Counted from the first letter of the stretch, positions 10,832 to 22,867 are shown. The stretch is 64,000 nucleotides of DNA from Viscum album (GCA_963277665.1 OY728121.1:960044097-960108096), one strand, 5' to 3'. Numbers and translations: made by a program. Notes: generated from the letters alone by a model not told the origin.

Positions 10832-13315
10832 TCTAATGACCCAATGTTTTCAATGGAATCATTTCTTATAATTATGTCATATAATAACATGGAGTCACAA
10901 CATAATGAACTACTAAGTACTATGTGACCTTTAAACATAAGTTTTTCACTTGTGTGTTTTTAATTTTGAAAATCGGTCACCTACAATTGTGATCAGTAAG
11001 TGATTTGGAGTTTGATAAGACAAAAATATTTTTTTATGAATAGTAGCATACCCTTATGAATAGTAGCATCCCTTTATGAATAGTAATGGATAGTAATGAA
11101 TATAAAATCTACCACAAAAATAGAAACTTCACCCACGAATGTAAAAATACAATTTAGACATCTTAAAAGTGAAAAAATGATCATAGTATAAGAATTCGTA
11201 TTTTTGTATGTCAAAAATATTTTACTTTCAATTTTATGTTTAATTTAATGATTTAAGATGGTAATTTATTTTCATAAAATTTAATCATAAATTTTTACTT
11301 TATTGTCTTATGTTTATAAGATAATTTTATGGGACCTTGATTAATTTTTCAAGGTGTTATAAAATGAGTTATAGTTTTTAATGTTGATTTCGTTGAATAA
11401 ATTATGATTTTATTTAAAAATTAAATTAAAATTATTTAGAAAATTATTTTAAAATAATAGAGTTCATTTTTGATTTCTACACATTGAAAAATGTATAGGG
11501 TGAATTTTTGGAATTTTTCTAAAATACTTGAATTTTTGTGAATAGTAAAAATACAGTTTTGAGTTTTCGGTATATTTGATGACATCATAATGATGTAATA
11601 ATTAATAAAAATTTCAGCTATACTTTTTTACAGTACAATAATATATTAGGTGTCCAAAGTGGCTAATACCATGGGAAAATACCATGGGCAAGACCATGGT
11701 TTTATAAAAACCACTAATGAGGTGTCTTTTTAAATTAATAAAAAATGTCTCTCTTTTACTATAAATACCCACTCATCCATTCTTTTTATTTAATTCCAAA
11801 TATCTCCTCCAAGAATAAATAGTGTTTTTAACTTCATATTATCCCTCCCAAGGTGTCCTCAAGCCCCCAAGGTCTCAACCTTCATGTTTTAGGAGCTACT
11901 CCATAAGGTGAGGGATTCTCTTTATTTCACTGTTATTCAAGAATGTACTCAATGTTATTCCCTTTTAAGTATAATTACTAATGTTGGGATTTGATTTATC
12001 AAATTCCCCATAATTCCCTCATGATTTATAAAATATGATAAATCCCTTTCTCTCTCATTATAACCTCTTAAGTACACCTGATACCATGCTGATATTCCCT
12101 AAGGAATTATACCCGAACCACCTTTATTCCTTCGTGTTGCTCTATATTTCTTTTTACCCCAATAAGTTGTATTTTATTTTTATGAAAAACTTCTAAATTC
12201 TGTTTATATGCACCAAAATAATGTTTCAAGATCCATACCTCATTATCTTTCAGGTATATACATGTTTTTAGGCGATTCCCTCCTTAATTCTTCCAGATAA
12301 GCAAACCTATTTTAAGGGAACATCCCAAATTATTACCTGATTTCAAGTGCACTCTGTCCTCTATTTTAATCCACCATTGTATTTATAAAATAAGTCTTTT
12401 TATTATGAAAACATTCTTGGTTCAATTCTGGTTTTATATAAAATATTTTCCTCTTTTCTATTTTAAAATCTCTATAGTATTTTCCTTAAAACCGCACAAA
12501 AATGTTTTAATGCTAATGTTTCTCAAAAACATTTCTTATATGTTTCCACTTATGTTTGAAATCATTTACCAGGATATATTCCTAATTTACCTTATGAATG
12601 TCCATGTAAGTTCTAATCCATTTTTGTCATGTAAACTTTCATGATACGTCTATTGGTTATGCGTTATGTCATGATTGTGGTGCCCAATTCTTTCCATGGG
12701 TATCCTTATGTTTATGTATGTTTGATTATGTATGATTATTTATGTGGGAAGTATATTCATGAAAATTATGAGATGGTTGCACCCAAATAGAGCTCCAATT
12801 CATTGGGTAAAGTTAAGTCTCGTGAGATGTGATGTGAAATGGGATTGTTGGTTAGCCTTGACCCCTACAACTATGGGAAACGGGATCAGTGGTTAGCCTT
12901 GACTCGTACTAAAGTCATGTTTTATATTTCTGCTACATTTATATGATTCCATGTTAAATGATCCCATGTTTATATGTTATGATTCCATATGTTCCATGAT
13001 TTTGATATCATTATTTCATGCCTCCTAACTCATGTTATTAAGCTTTATTCTTATGTTCATTCCCTTACAGGGCTTGTTAGCTCATCCCTTTATTCATGTG
13101 TTTCCCCAAGATATCCTATATAGATGTATGAGTATAATGGAAGTTAGGATCTCATTGTGTAGATTAAATAAAGAAGTTTTTTTTATCCCCATGTCTTATG
13201 TTTTGTGTACCTAGTCTTCCAATAAACTAGACTTAATGATCCTTGGCTTGTACTCTGATGTATAATTATGATTAAAATCATGTAATATTATGTGTAAAAG
13301 GCTAGGGTATCTATA
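10832..13315 (+). repeat. 3' LTR of element A
   Basis: Matches 3233-5707 with scattered substitutions and small indels. The start has decayed to TCTAATGACCC from TGTAACGACCC, and the end reads CTATA. The TATA-like box is near 11760 and the R/U5 motif at 12775-12810. The 60- and 79-codon reading frames inside (13032-13214, 12405-12644) are not conserved and are not called. Confidence 0.9.
12775..12810 (+). promoter_or_regulatory. R/U5 palindromic motif, element A 3' LTR
   Basis: Reads GAGCTCCAATTCATTGGGTA. The centre of the palindrome differs from the 5' LTR copy, showing independent drift. Confidence 0.45.
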
Positions 13316-14089
13316 ATATAACATGTATATTTTATTTAAGAAATTATTTAGAAAATATAATCATGGTCCAGATTACTATAAAAAGATAAAAACAAGGGAG
13401 CACCTACCTATAACCAAGTGAAGACGATGTGAAACCCTCAAACACGAAGGAGCAAGACACAAAGAACCCATTACACACCCTAACCACAAGGAATCTAAGG
13501 AAATTAGAACCAAAACCTCACCTAGGGTTTGGCCTATAGGGTGAACAGTGAGCAGAGGAAGAGAGAACTATAAGGAAGAAGATAAAGGAGGAGTAGGAGG
13601 AACCCACACCTAGATAAATCCTTATTTAAATTGTAAGAGGAAGGTCTAAAAATCTAAGGGAGAGAGCAGGGAGTCATTTGTGGGAGTTCTCCTTGGGCTA
13701 TGGCAATGAGTGAGGGAGGTATAGAAGGGGGGCCGATTTGGGGGGGTTTAATTCGTAAAGGGTATAATTTGAATTTTGAAAATTTAAAAACTAGGTAAGT
13801 TGAATGGTTTACCAACTATGCACCAACCATGTTCCCTTCATTGGGCGCACCTAGGCACTCATATGGGTTGGCCCCACAGTTTTTCAAATTGTGAACCATT
13901 TGTGCAAAATGGCTCTATAACATTTCAAACACACATCTCATGGTTGTAGCATGGTTAACATTAACCCTGTAACAAAAAAAAATTCCTATATTTTAAAAAT
14001 TCTAAAGGAAAAGACCTGAAACATAATAGAAAAAATAAATTGCAATAAATAAATAAATAAATTCAGTAAATACATTTCAGGGTGTGACA
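13316..14089 (-). mobile_element. LTR of element G, promoter-side part, beyond inserted A
   Basis: Bases 13316-13320 are A's right target duplication. On the minus strand the LTR starts at 14089 with TGTCACACCCTG. A leader-like, pyrimidine-rich stretch follows at about 13640-13420 (including CCCTAGGTGAGGTTTTGG), preceded by a weak TATA-like TTTAAATAAGG near 13625. This looks like promoter and R of a gypsy LTR. With 1043-3232 it would make one LTR of about 3 kb. Confidence 0.45.
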
Positions 14090-14417
14090 TAATGCCACCC
14101 ATTATTGTCACTAAAAAATTTTATAAAGGAGGGATTTATAAACACATTTATTAACACTAATAAAATTTCTAAAAATATGTTTAAATAATTTGGGTTGAGA
14201 AATGAGAAAATCTAACCATTTGATACCCCCACCATGTCTCACCCAGCTAAAACTCACTACAAAGTTGCAACACACATCTTTAAATTTCATATTATTTCAT
14301 GAGATGAGATTTGAATTATTTCCCATCACATTGTGGGAAACGCCCTTACCACTCACCAAAATAACTTTTAGGTTATATAAAGCTCCCAGATTTCTTCACC
14401 CATCAACTTCATTTAGC
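14090..14417. other. Unassigned AT-rich DNA
   Basis: Flanks the G LTR start and the truncated L1-a. I see no coding motif or repeat boundary. The 74-codon frame at 14202-14426 lacks any recognisable feature. Confidence 0.4.
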
Positions 14418-14675
14418 CTTCGCTAATTTCTGGTGGGGTTGTACAAATGGGAAGAATCGTTTACATTGGCTCTCTTGGGAGATGTTGTGTGTCCCTAAGG
14501 CATGCAGTGGCATGGGATTTCATGATTTGAATATATTTAACAATGCCATCCTGAACAAACAAGGTTTTAACCTTTTACAGAACCCTAATAGCATGTGTGC
14601 TAGAGTCTTTAAAACTAAGTAATTTCCCTATGATGATTTTCTATCATCCAGTTTGGGCCCTTAGTCACACATTTT
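14418..14675 (+). pseudogene. L1-a LINE, left part: reverse transcriptase C-terminal region
   Basis: The translation reads F-A-N-F-W-W-G, then R-L-H-W-L-S-W-E, C-V-P-K-A-C-S-G-M-G-F-H-D-L and F-N-N-A-I-L-N-K-Q-G. This is the thumb/connection region downstream of RT in plant L1 ORF2. Two in-frame stops are present (about 14620 and 14662). The LINE is 5'-truncated, since upstream sequence does not continue the domain. It breaks at 14675 at the end of an inserted gypsy array and resumes at 32726. Confidence 0.8.
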
Positions 14676-15151
14676 TTTAACAGCCTTGTTCTTTATCACA
14701 CACTTTAACATGGTTTATTACATAAAATTTCACTGAAGAAAACTCTTAGGATCAAGATGTCTAGTGTCTTGGGAAATTAGGGACACTAAATGACAACTTA
14801 AGACATAAAAATACAACATATTTATATAAAACTTCCTTTATATGACCACAATATTCCCTCATACATAGCATTACATGGGATAAACTAAGGAAATACATAT
14901 GAAAATGGTGAGCTATAAAGCCCAGTAAGGGAGTAAACAAGTAATAACATGAAAAATACAATACATGTTAGGCAATACGCATATCAATGGAGAATAAGAG
15001 AAACATGAACAAAAAGGCATGATATAACATGATTATCATAACATGGAAATATGGAAACAACACTTAACATGATATTAGAATGAGCCAAGGATCATTGAAC
15101 ATTGAGTATGAGTAAACCTTCATTGAACTTGACATATTATGATACTAATAT

Positions 15152-15187
15152 TTACCCAATGCATTAGAGTTCTATAAGGGCGCACCC
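15152..15187 (-). promoter_or_regulatory. R/U5 palindromic motif, LTR1
   Basis: Plus strand reads ACCCAATGCATTAGAGTTCT. The palindrome half-site and the neighbouring AGCGCT are both mutated relative to LTR2 and LTR3. Confidence 0.5.
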
Positions 15188-15937
15188 TTTATAAACATTT
15201 CATTTCATGCATAGTGTGTCATATGGATCATACAACATGGATTCATTAAACATCATAATTTATTCCATGAATAAAAGATGTGGAATACATAAATGTAATT
15301 ACTCAATAAATAAGTACATGTGAATAATGTTTAATATCCTTGATAGAGAAATGGGTATGGTATTCACTTACATGATGATTTTGGCATGGTAAATTTTAGT
15401 GTAACTCTGACAGCAAAACGATGTGAAATAGAAATCGTAAAATGGGTTGATGAGAGAGAAAGGGGTATCTAATAATTTATACATAAAATGGACAGTAAGG
15501 GGGTCATTTAAAATAATATCACAACATTTTTAATGGAATTTATATATATAATATAAAATAATTTCTTGAATGTAAATGAGAAGAGAGAAATTCCTTACGG
15601 AATTTTGGCATGGTAACAGGTGTACATAAAAGGCATTAATGATAGAGAAAGAAATATCTCATCATTAAAACATAAGTATAGAAGTATGGGTAGGTTTTAA
15701 ATCATTCCCAAACATTTTTAATTGAAAATATAAGGGTTTAACAACATAAAGAAATTTGGAAAAATATAAGAAAGGAAGAAATCCATTACTTGGAAGTGTG
15801 ATCCCAAAGGCTTGGGAGGGGCTTGATAGAGACTTCTTAAGAGATTGGGGTGCCTTGGGAGGATTATAGATAGATTAGGGAATATTAAGGATGTGCTCAA
15901 ATGGTTTTTAGTGAAGAGAATTGGGATCTTGGGTAGG

Positions 15938-15945
15938 TTTATATA
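15938..15945 (-). promoter_or_regulatory. Main TATA box of LTR1
   Basis: CCTATATAAACC on the minus strand is shared with LTR2 (about 23656), LTR3 (about 31386) and F (62008). It is the likely promoter for the full-length RNA, placing the U3 reading frame upstream of the main transcript start. Confidence 0.55.
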
Positions 15946-16744
15946 GGGAAAGATAGGGAATTATTTATTATTTAGGTTTTGAACACTACATAATAAACTA
16001 ATCAAACACACAAATCATCCCATGATTTTTGACCTTTTTTTCAAAAGGGGAGTGGAAAAAATTATTTTATAAGTCCAATGGACGAACTTATTAAAATATT
16101 AGGCTTTCTTATGTGGATTTGAGTCACACTCTCAAGGAAATCATTTTAAAATATTAAAATGTTTTATAAGTCTTGGAGGGTCCACTAAGGATTTGTAAAA
16201 TAAATCAAACAAATATAAAATCACATTATTTTAAAGTTAAAACATATATTGGCCTAAAATACCTTTTATAGTATTTTATTACATCACAATTGGGTCATTA
16301 TGATGTCATAAAACACATTATATATTTAAAAGGTATTTAATTTTTACCCAAAAATTCGATTGTCTCATAAAATTATGAAAAATTCACCGTTGGATAATTT
16401 TGACATCCTGATACCAAAAATAATATTCATTTTATCTAAATAATTTTCTAAATATGTGAATTTTCACTTTTCAAATAAAAACTGACATTTATTGAAAATT
16501 CATGGGTTTTGACAAAAATAGTTTTCAAACCTTAATAAAAATTAAAATTGTATTCATAAAAATTATACAATCATTTATATTTAACAAAATTTAATTTAGT
16601 AATAATATTTTACTAAAATATTATTTAATTCAAAAATCCATTAATTCCCCAAAATATATTTCTTAATTGAACATTAACTAAAAATACTATTTGTGCTTTA
16701 AAAACCATTTACAATGTAACAATAATGAAATGAATGTATATTCT

Positions 16745-17047
16745 TTATACTAAAAAATAAATCACATAATAATAGTTCTTTGGTCTAATTGCATATCCCC
16801 TTATAACAGCCTCATAAGACCTAAGGCTAAGGTGTATGATGGTGACAAACTCTTTGAGCGGCTCGGATAACATCACTCGAGTGGTAATCTCTATTAACTT
16901 CCACTTATCCCATAGGTAGTTTTGTTCAAGTTTAAAGTGTTGAAGATCAGATTGGGATTGGTCAAGAGAGAATCCCAGTGATGCTAACTCCTTTCCGAGA
17001 TCTAAAAAATGGGCTTCATATGGAGTAATTCTACTGGATGAAGTCAT
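16745..17047 (-). CDS. U3 reading frame of LTR1 (about 100 aa, unknown function)
   Basis: An uninterrupted frame starting ATG-ACT-TCA-TCC with a stop after about 100 codons. The protein opens M-T-S-S-S-R-I. The conserved core follows: E-A-H, L-G-K-E-L-A-S-L-G-F-S-L, K-L-E-Q-N, K-W-K-L-I-E-I-T-T-R, M-L-x-E-P and V-I-R-G-Y. It is rich in Leu, Lys and Glu with heptad-like spacing, so a short coiled coil is plausible. A TATA-like box lies at 17089-17096, about 40 bases upstream of the start. Related frames lie at the same LTR position in LTR2, LTR3 and both D LTRs. By hand I count about 47 of 79 identical residues with the D 5' LTR copy. I recognise no family; no signal peptide or membrane segment is apparent. 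Confidence 0.55.
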   Translation of the reverse strand: MTSSSRITPYEAHFLDLGKELASLGFSLDQSQSDLQHFKLEQNYLWDKWKLIEITTRVMLSEPLKEFVTIIHLSLRSYEAVIRGYAIRPKNYYYVIYFLV

Positions 17048-17088
17048 CACTTCCTTTTTCTGAGTAAATTAGATTTGTTAAAGCCCTA

Positions 17089-17096
17089 TATTTATA
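17089..17096 (-). promoter_or_regulatory. U3 TATA-like box, LTR1
   Basis: GTATAAATATAGGG on the minus strand is preserved at the same distance from the U3 reading frame in LTR2 (24810-24817) and LTR3 (32536-32543). It is separate from the mid-LTR TATA box. Confidence 0.45.
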
Positions 17097-17319
17097 CTAA
17101 TAATGTGGTCACTATTCAGTGGATATATTAGCAATGGTAAAAATTCTTAATGGTATTTTAAAAAAATCCAAAAACACAAAACCAATGAAGTGAATATATT
17201 TTATAAAACCATTTTACATAATAAGATATTTAATTAGATCAAGATGAATTTTCATTAATAAAAGTTTTGGTCATTACAATATTCCCCCCTTAAGAAATTC
17301 CATCCTCAAAATTTCCTTT

Positions 17320-17740
17320 TTCCCGCACTAAAACAGATGAGGGTAACTCTGCTTCATCACTTCTTCCTCTGATTCCCATGTTTCCTCTTCAATCTTGTGG
17401 ATTTTCCACAACACCTTGACTAGGCGTATTGTCTTATTTCATAGAACTTTTTCCATATGATCTAATATCTTCATCAAATTTTATTCATAAGAGAGGTCAT
17501 TATCCAATGGTACCACCTCTATATTGAGTACATGAGATGGTTCAAGTATGTACTTCCTCAAGAGTGATACATGGAATACATCATGTACTTGATATAGGTT
17601 CAGTGGGAGTGCCAGTCGATAGGCTACTGCTCTAATGCGATCAAGGATCTCAAAAGGGTCGATGTACCTTGGACTAAGATTTCTATTCTTCCAAAATCTC
17701 ATAAATATCTTCCACGGTGATATGTATAGGAATACCATGT
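17320..17740 (-). pseudogene. pol: Integrase tail and chromodomain of B
   Basis: The minus strand reads M-V-F-L-Y-I-S-P-W and V-H-D-V-F-H-V-S-L-L-R-K-Y (17481-17738), then after a stop the chromodomain-like part with V-L-W and a Y-P-x-L ending near 17340. The 85-codon open part is the best preserved. Homologous to 10362-10784 of A, but more decayed. Confidence 0.75.
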
Positions 17741-17929
17741 CTCCAACATCAAACTATATGTCTTGTTGATGATTGTCATCATAGATCTTTTGTCGACTCT
17801 GAGCAGCTTTAATGTGTTGCTGGATGGTCTTAACCTTCTCCACCATTTCTTTGACCATTTCTAGACCTAAAAGTTTTCACTCCCTAACTTCATCCCGATA
17901 TGTTGGTGTTCTGCACCTCTTTCCATAAA

Positions 17930-18640
17930 TGGATTCATAAGGATCCATTTGGATGATTGAGTGGAAACTATTATTGTAAGAGAACTCAACCAGAGCAAGA
18001 TGTTGATCCCATCTTCCTTTGAAGTCCATTGAGCATGCTCTCAAAATTTCCTCAAGTATTTGGATAGTTTGCTCATATTGGCCATTAGTTTTAGGATGAT
18101 AAGCCGTACTGAAGTTCAGATCAATATTCAGAGCATGTTGGAGACCCTTCTAGAACTTAGAGGTGAATCTTGGATCTCGATCGAATACAATAAATAGTGG
18201 AACTCCATGTAGCCTTACCACTTATCTGATGTATATCTATTCCAGTTGATCCAATAATAAATCCTCTCAAATTGAAATGAAGTTTGTAGTCTTTATAAGA
18301 GGGTTCACAACAACCTAGGTAGCATTGTTTCCTTTTGATGTCTTTGTAATTCCATTGACAAAGTCCATGGTGATATTCTCCCATTTCCATGTTGGTATGG
18401 GTAATGGTTGCATCATCCCCTTAGACTTCTGCCTCTCATCCTTCACTTGCTGACATACAAGGAACTTTGATGTATACTCAATTATCTCCTTCTTCATGTT
18501 ATCCCACCAATAATTCTCTCGGAGATATCGATACATCTTTGTATTTCCTGGGTGAATGGAGAAATTCAAACTATGTGCATCATTCAAAAGTTATTTCTTT
18601 AACTCCGGATTTGATGGAACACATAGTCTTATCCCAAATC
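17930..18640 (-). pseudogene. pol: Integrase core and zinc head of B
   Basis: The zinc-binding head at 18440-18587 shows N-D-A-H-S, I-H-P-G-N-T-K-M-Y, Y-W-W-D-N-M-K-K and L-V-C-Q-Q. The core shows M-D-F-V-N-G near 18355 with the first Asp, D-R-D-P-R-F-T-S-K-F near 18165 with the second, and a Q-Y-E-Q-T-I-Q segment leading to the Glu near 18060. Stops and frame changes break it, for example near 18300 and 18225. Confidence 0.8.
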
Positions 18641-18879
18641 TCACAATTCCTTCTTTATTAACATTGAAATATGAGGATTTACCTTTTTTGATAGTTTCCA
18701 CTTTCTTCTAAATTGCCACATCATCCTTTTGAGCATCCTTTAACCTTTCAAAAGAGACGTTTGAGAAATAATTAGTGAAAGTATTTATGATGTTCCCTTA
18801 TTTATGATTCTCATGTCCATATTCATCAAATCTAAGAAGATTGGATCCTTTTTAATTCTCATCAATCATATAATTATTG

Positions 18880-20130
18880 GTTCCTTTCTACTTGGATCAT
18901 CTTCCACCTTGTTCACTTTACTAGGGTGGTAATGGATTGATCATTTATAGTCTTTGATCAGCTTTAACCATATTTGTTGGTGCATGTTCAACTCTTTATA
19001 AGTGAATATATACTTGAGGCTTTTGTGATCCGTATATATTTCACACTTCTCCTAAAATAGGTAATGCTTCCAAATTTTTAAAGAGAATGTTACTACAGCC
19101 AACTCCAGATCATGTGTTGGATATTTTTTCTCATAAAATTTCAATTTCCTTGAATCAAAGGTAATGACTTTGTCATTTTTCATCAACACACAGCCTAGGA
19201 CCTTCTTTGAAGCGTCATTGAATACCACAAAAAGTTCTCCACTTGTGGGTAGTATGAGCACGAGCACAGTTATAAGCCTCCTTTTCAACTCCTTGAATCT
19301 ATCTTCACATTCATCACTCCAAACAAACTTGACTCCCTTATGAGTTAGCTTGGTAAGAGGGTTTGACAATCGTGATAAATTTCTCACAAATCGGCGATAA
19401 TATCCTACTGACCCTAGGAAGCTACGGATATCATTCACTGATGTTGGCCTCATCCATCCCTCAATTGCAGCTATCTTGGATGGATCCATAGATATATCAT
19501 TTCTTGTGATGATATGACCCAAAAATACGACTTCGTTCAACTAGAACTCGCACTTGTTGTACTTTCTATAGAGCTTATCCTTTCGCAAGGTCTCTATTAT
19601 AGTGCTTAGATACTCCTCATGTTCCTCCTTGGTTTTGGAGTATATTAGAATATCATCTATAAATACTACCACAAATTTGTCAAGGTAATCTCTAGAGACT
19701 CTATTAATCAAGAATATAAAGATTTTTGGAGCATTAGTGAGTCTGAAAGGAATTACTATGAATTCATAGTGCTTTTACCTTATACGAAAAGCAGTCTTGG
19801 GAATATCCTCCTTCTTCACCCTTACTTAGTAATATCCCAACTACAAATCCACCTTGAAGAAGTATTGTGCTCCACATAGCTAATCAATCAATTCGTCAAT
19901 TCGAGGCATAGGATACTTGTTATTTATCATGATTTTTTTGAGTTCATGATAATTAATGAAAAGGCGCATTGACCCATACTTCTTCTTGACTAAGAGGACT
20001 GGTGCACCCCATGGTGAAGCACTTGGGAATATAAACCCTTTATCCATATTCTTATATAGTTATTTCTCTATCTCCTTAAGCTCTAAAATATCCATTATAT
20101 ACAGAGTCTTGGATATTGGAAATTCCCCAG
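18880..20130 (-). pseudogene. pol: Reverse transcriptase and RNase H of B
   Basis: A 162-codon open stretch (19052-19540) covers the RT thumb to RNase H, with E-V-V-F-L-G-H-I-I-T, F-L-G-S-V-G-Y-Y-R-R-F and L-P-T-H-D-L-E-L-A-V-like motifs. The catalytic F-I-D-D box lies near 19650 and the S-P-W-G-A-P motif near 20005. The usual D-A-L-S-R-K end of RNase H is degraded near 18890. Stops near 19540, 19780 and 19830 separate the parts. Confidence 0.82.
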
Positions 20131-20369
20131 GTATAAGATCAATCGAGAATTAAATATCTCTTCTAGGAGGAAGACTAGGAAATTTCTTGGGAAACACTTC
20201 AACGAATTCCCTCACAATAGGCATGTCTTCAAGGATGGTTGCTTCCTTAGACTCAATCATCTGAGTAAGATACACGTTCTCATAGGGTAGTAATAACCAT
20301 GCTTGATCTGATGGTTCTAAAGAAGATTCATCCTCCTCCTTGAACTTGTACAGAATCGAGGGTTAATTT

Positions 20370-20720
20370 TCTATATAGAGAGAGATTTCCCTCTCACGGA
20401 AATTTATGTGGGCTTTATATATAGAAATTCAATCCATGCCAAGAATTTCATGAAATTACACTAGAGGGAGTATGACGTGGTTCTCTAGGAATTTCAATCC
20501 AAAAATTGTGATAGGGTAGGAATTATATTCATGGGATGAAATAATTTCCCCATTTTCTGTTCTCACTGACATCTTTACTTCCATGATTTGTGGTGGTGTT
20601 GGGATTTTTCTACTAAACTTTTGGGATATAAAAGAATGATTAGAACCATAATCAAATAGTATATTCTATATTCTTGAATGAACGAACTATCATACCTATC
20701 ACCACTTCGTTTTCAGGGTT
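20370..20720 (-). pseudogene. pol: Protease region of B
   Basis: The minus-strand reading I-L-F-D-Y-G-S-N-H-S-F-I near 20640-20665 corresponds to the retropepsin active site, with D-S-G changed to D-Y-G. The following V-K-M-S-V-R-T-E-N-G-E-I-I matches the C copy. Stops occur downstream. Confidence 0.65.
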
Positions 20721-20884
20721 CTCTTCAGTGGTAGTGATGGAAAAATATTTCCCTTGCTGCCTTTGAGGTTGTTGGTTGCATCCTAAAACCCTTGGATTAG
20801 GGTATTAGTTTGAAAAGTTACCTAGTTCTTTGCAGTTGATGTAATGAAAAATGTGTTGAGGGTTGAACAGATCATTCCTCTCCT

Positions 20885-21819
20885 ATGTCATAGTATTGGG
20901 TTTTTCTTGTTGGAAGTTAATGGCTAGGTTCCCTTCTCTTCCACACCGAAAGCATTTCCTCATCCCCTTTAGGTAATTTATAGGTGATTCTTTCCACACC
21001 TTTGGAAAGTGGGGTGCTGGAATTTCTTAGCACTGATGGATTTATCCATCAGACTGCCAGAATTAAATTCCAAATTACACTTCTTATCCCCATGATACCC
21101 TTGAGATTTTCTGATCTCCATTTCGACTTTGAGGGTACATCGGACAATTTCCTCATAGCTATCGAAGTCATGGATTTATAGGGATTTCTGTATGCTAGGT
21201 TTTATCCCACCAAATAAGTATTCAACCTTTCATTCAGGGGTAAAAATAAAGTCGAAGTCATATCGTGCAAGCCTTGTGAATTTTTCCTCATATTCTCTGA
21301 TGGATTTGTCGTCTTTTTTTAGGGAAAGTAATTATTTTTCCATCTTAATTTGGAGGGTTCATGGAAAATATTTATTGAAAAACATTTTCTGGAAATCTTT
21401 TTATTCCAACATCTCGATCTCCTCCTCAAGCTTCGTATTTTTTTATCAATGTCCACCATTGATCATCTTCACCCTCCATACAATAATCATCCATAAGAAC
21501 CTTCTCTTGTTTAGAACATTTAAGTATGGAGAAGATCTTTTCAATGGAGTTGATCCATTGTTCGGCGATTGAGGGATCAGATGATCTATTAAAAGTAGGA
21601 GGACTTTGTATCATGAAGCTCTCAATTGAGAATTGTTCTTTATTAGGGGGGGTTGGACATTCTCTTGACCCATGTTTCTATTAAAATATTTATTTAACTA
21701 AGATAGTATCATGAAAAAGTTTTCAATTCCCACTCCCATCAGATTGGGCATCTCATTAGTCAGCCATCACATTGATCTTCACATCAGTTATTAGCTCGAG
21801 TCCTCCTATTACCATCCAT
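20885..21819 (-). pseudogene. gag: gag of B
   Basis: Start codon at 21819 (M-D-G-N-R-R-T-R), equivalent to the gag start of F at 63840. Capsid traces include E-Q-W-I-N-S-I-E-K-I-F (21426-21614). The zinc-knuckle region near 20935-20975 keeps C-F-R-C-G-R-E-G-N but has lost the His and last Cys. Multiple frame breaks. Confidence 0.7.
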
Positions 21820-21999
21820 TGGCCGGAATAAAAGGAAATTTAGGGGTAACACATAAAGGGTAATCCAAATAAAAAAAGAGATAACTTATAAATTACATTT
21901 ATTTCCTTAACTTATGAATTTATAGGCTTTAATCTATGTTATTAATGATCTACTTACCAACATATATTCTTAGGGGAATTTTTTTTATTCCCTTAATAA

Positions 22000-22280
22000 T
22001 GGTTCATACTAAGCTTATGAATTTACCAAAGCATATCCCCTGGGAGTGTCATAACCAATAGTGTATCAAGGCCCATGTTCGTCCACCAATTCCCGTTCGT
22101 GTCTAGCTCAAAGTGGTGTTTTTTGATTTTATCCCTAGATATATTTGTGCGAGATCCACATCTACTTGTCTGTATCCAAACAGGGATGTATTTCCTTGAT
22201 AAACCACTTACTGTATACTCACCAAAATTTAGGGATGTTTTTATTATACTTAGTCTTATACCTAATTCTTTCACTAGGGT
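22000..22280 (-). other. Conserved leader block of B
   Basis: The minus strand carries the same block as the D and F leaders, with CATCTGG/CTGGATAC-type, GAACTGGTGGAC and CTCCCAGGGGATATGC landmarks. A frame of 83 codons runs through it, but starts outside the conserved part. Confidence 0.55.
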
Positions 22281-22867
22281 TTTCTAATCCTAATCCCAAA
22301 AATAACTAAACCTATCCTTTGATACCAACTCTAACAACCCTTCTCTTTATTACACACTTTAATATGATTTATTACATAAAATTGCACTTAAAACAACTCT
22401 GAGGATCGATAGGTCTAGTGCCTTGGTAAATTAGGGATATTACATGACAACTTAAGAAATAAAAATACAACATATTAATTGAAAACTTCATTTACCTTAC
22501 CACAACATTCCCTTGTACTTAGCATTGCATGGGATAACCTAAGGACATACATGTGAAAAGGGTGATCTATAAAGCCCAGTAAGGGAGTAAAAAAGTCATA
22601 ACATGAAGAATACAATACATGTTAGGAAATAGGAATATCAATGGATCATAATAGAAACATGAACATAAAGGCATGATATAGCATGATTATCATAACATGT
22701 AAATGTGGCAACAACACTTAACATGATATTAGCATGAGCCAACACTCATTGCACATGGAGAATGAGTAAACCCTCATTTCACTTGAATTATTATGACTAA
22801 ACCCTCATTAAACTTTAATTATCAAGAGTAAACCCTCATTTCACTTTACGTATCATGATACTAATCT

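Larger units (their letters stand above)
3233..13315 (+). mobile_element. Complete but decayed Ty3/gypsy chromovirus, element A
   Basis: A 10.1-kb element with 5' LTR, Met-tRNA primer site, gag, protease, reverse transcriptase, RNase H, integrase, C-terminal chromodomain, polypurine tract and 3' LTR, in the order of chromoviruses. The long LTRs (about 2.48 kb each) and total size suggest the Tekay/Del lineage; the lineage name is inference. The LTRs differ by many substitutions and small indels, and the coding part has numerous stops and frame changes, so the copy is old and inactive. It sits inside the LTR of element G. Confidence 0.9.
14676..17278 (-). repeat. LTR1 of the array (3' LTR of B)
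   Basis: The minus-strand LTR starts at 17278 (TGTAATGACC) and ends at 14676. From its start it holds the U3 reading frame (17047-16745), a mid-LTR TATA box near 15938-15945 (TATATAAACC on the minus strand), and the R/U5 motif at 15152-15187. Confidence 0.9.
17279..22329 (-). mobile_element. Interior of element B
   Basis: Polypurine tract at about 17281-17293 (CTTAAGGGGGGAATA on the minus strand) and primer site at 22321-22329 (GTTGGTATC). Between them, from high to low coordinates, lie leader, gag, protease, RT, RNase H, integrase and chromodomain. Interior length and order match interior C closely. Confidence 0.88.
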
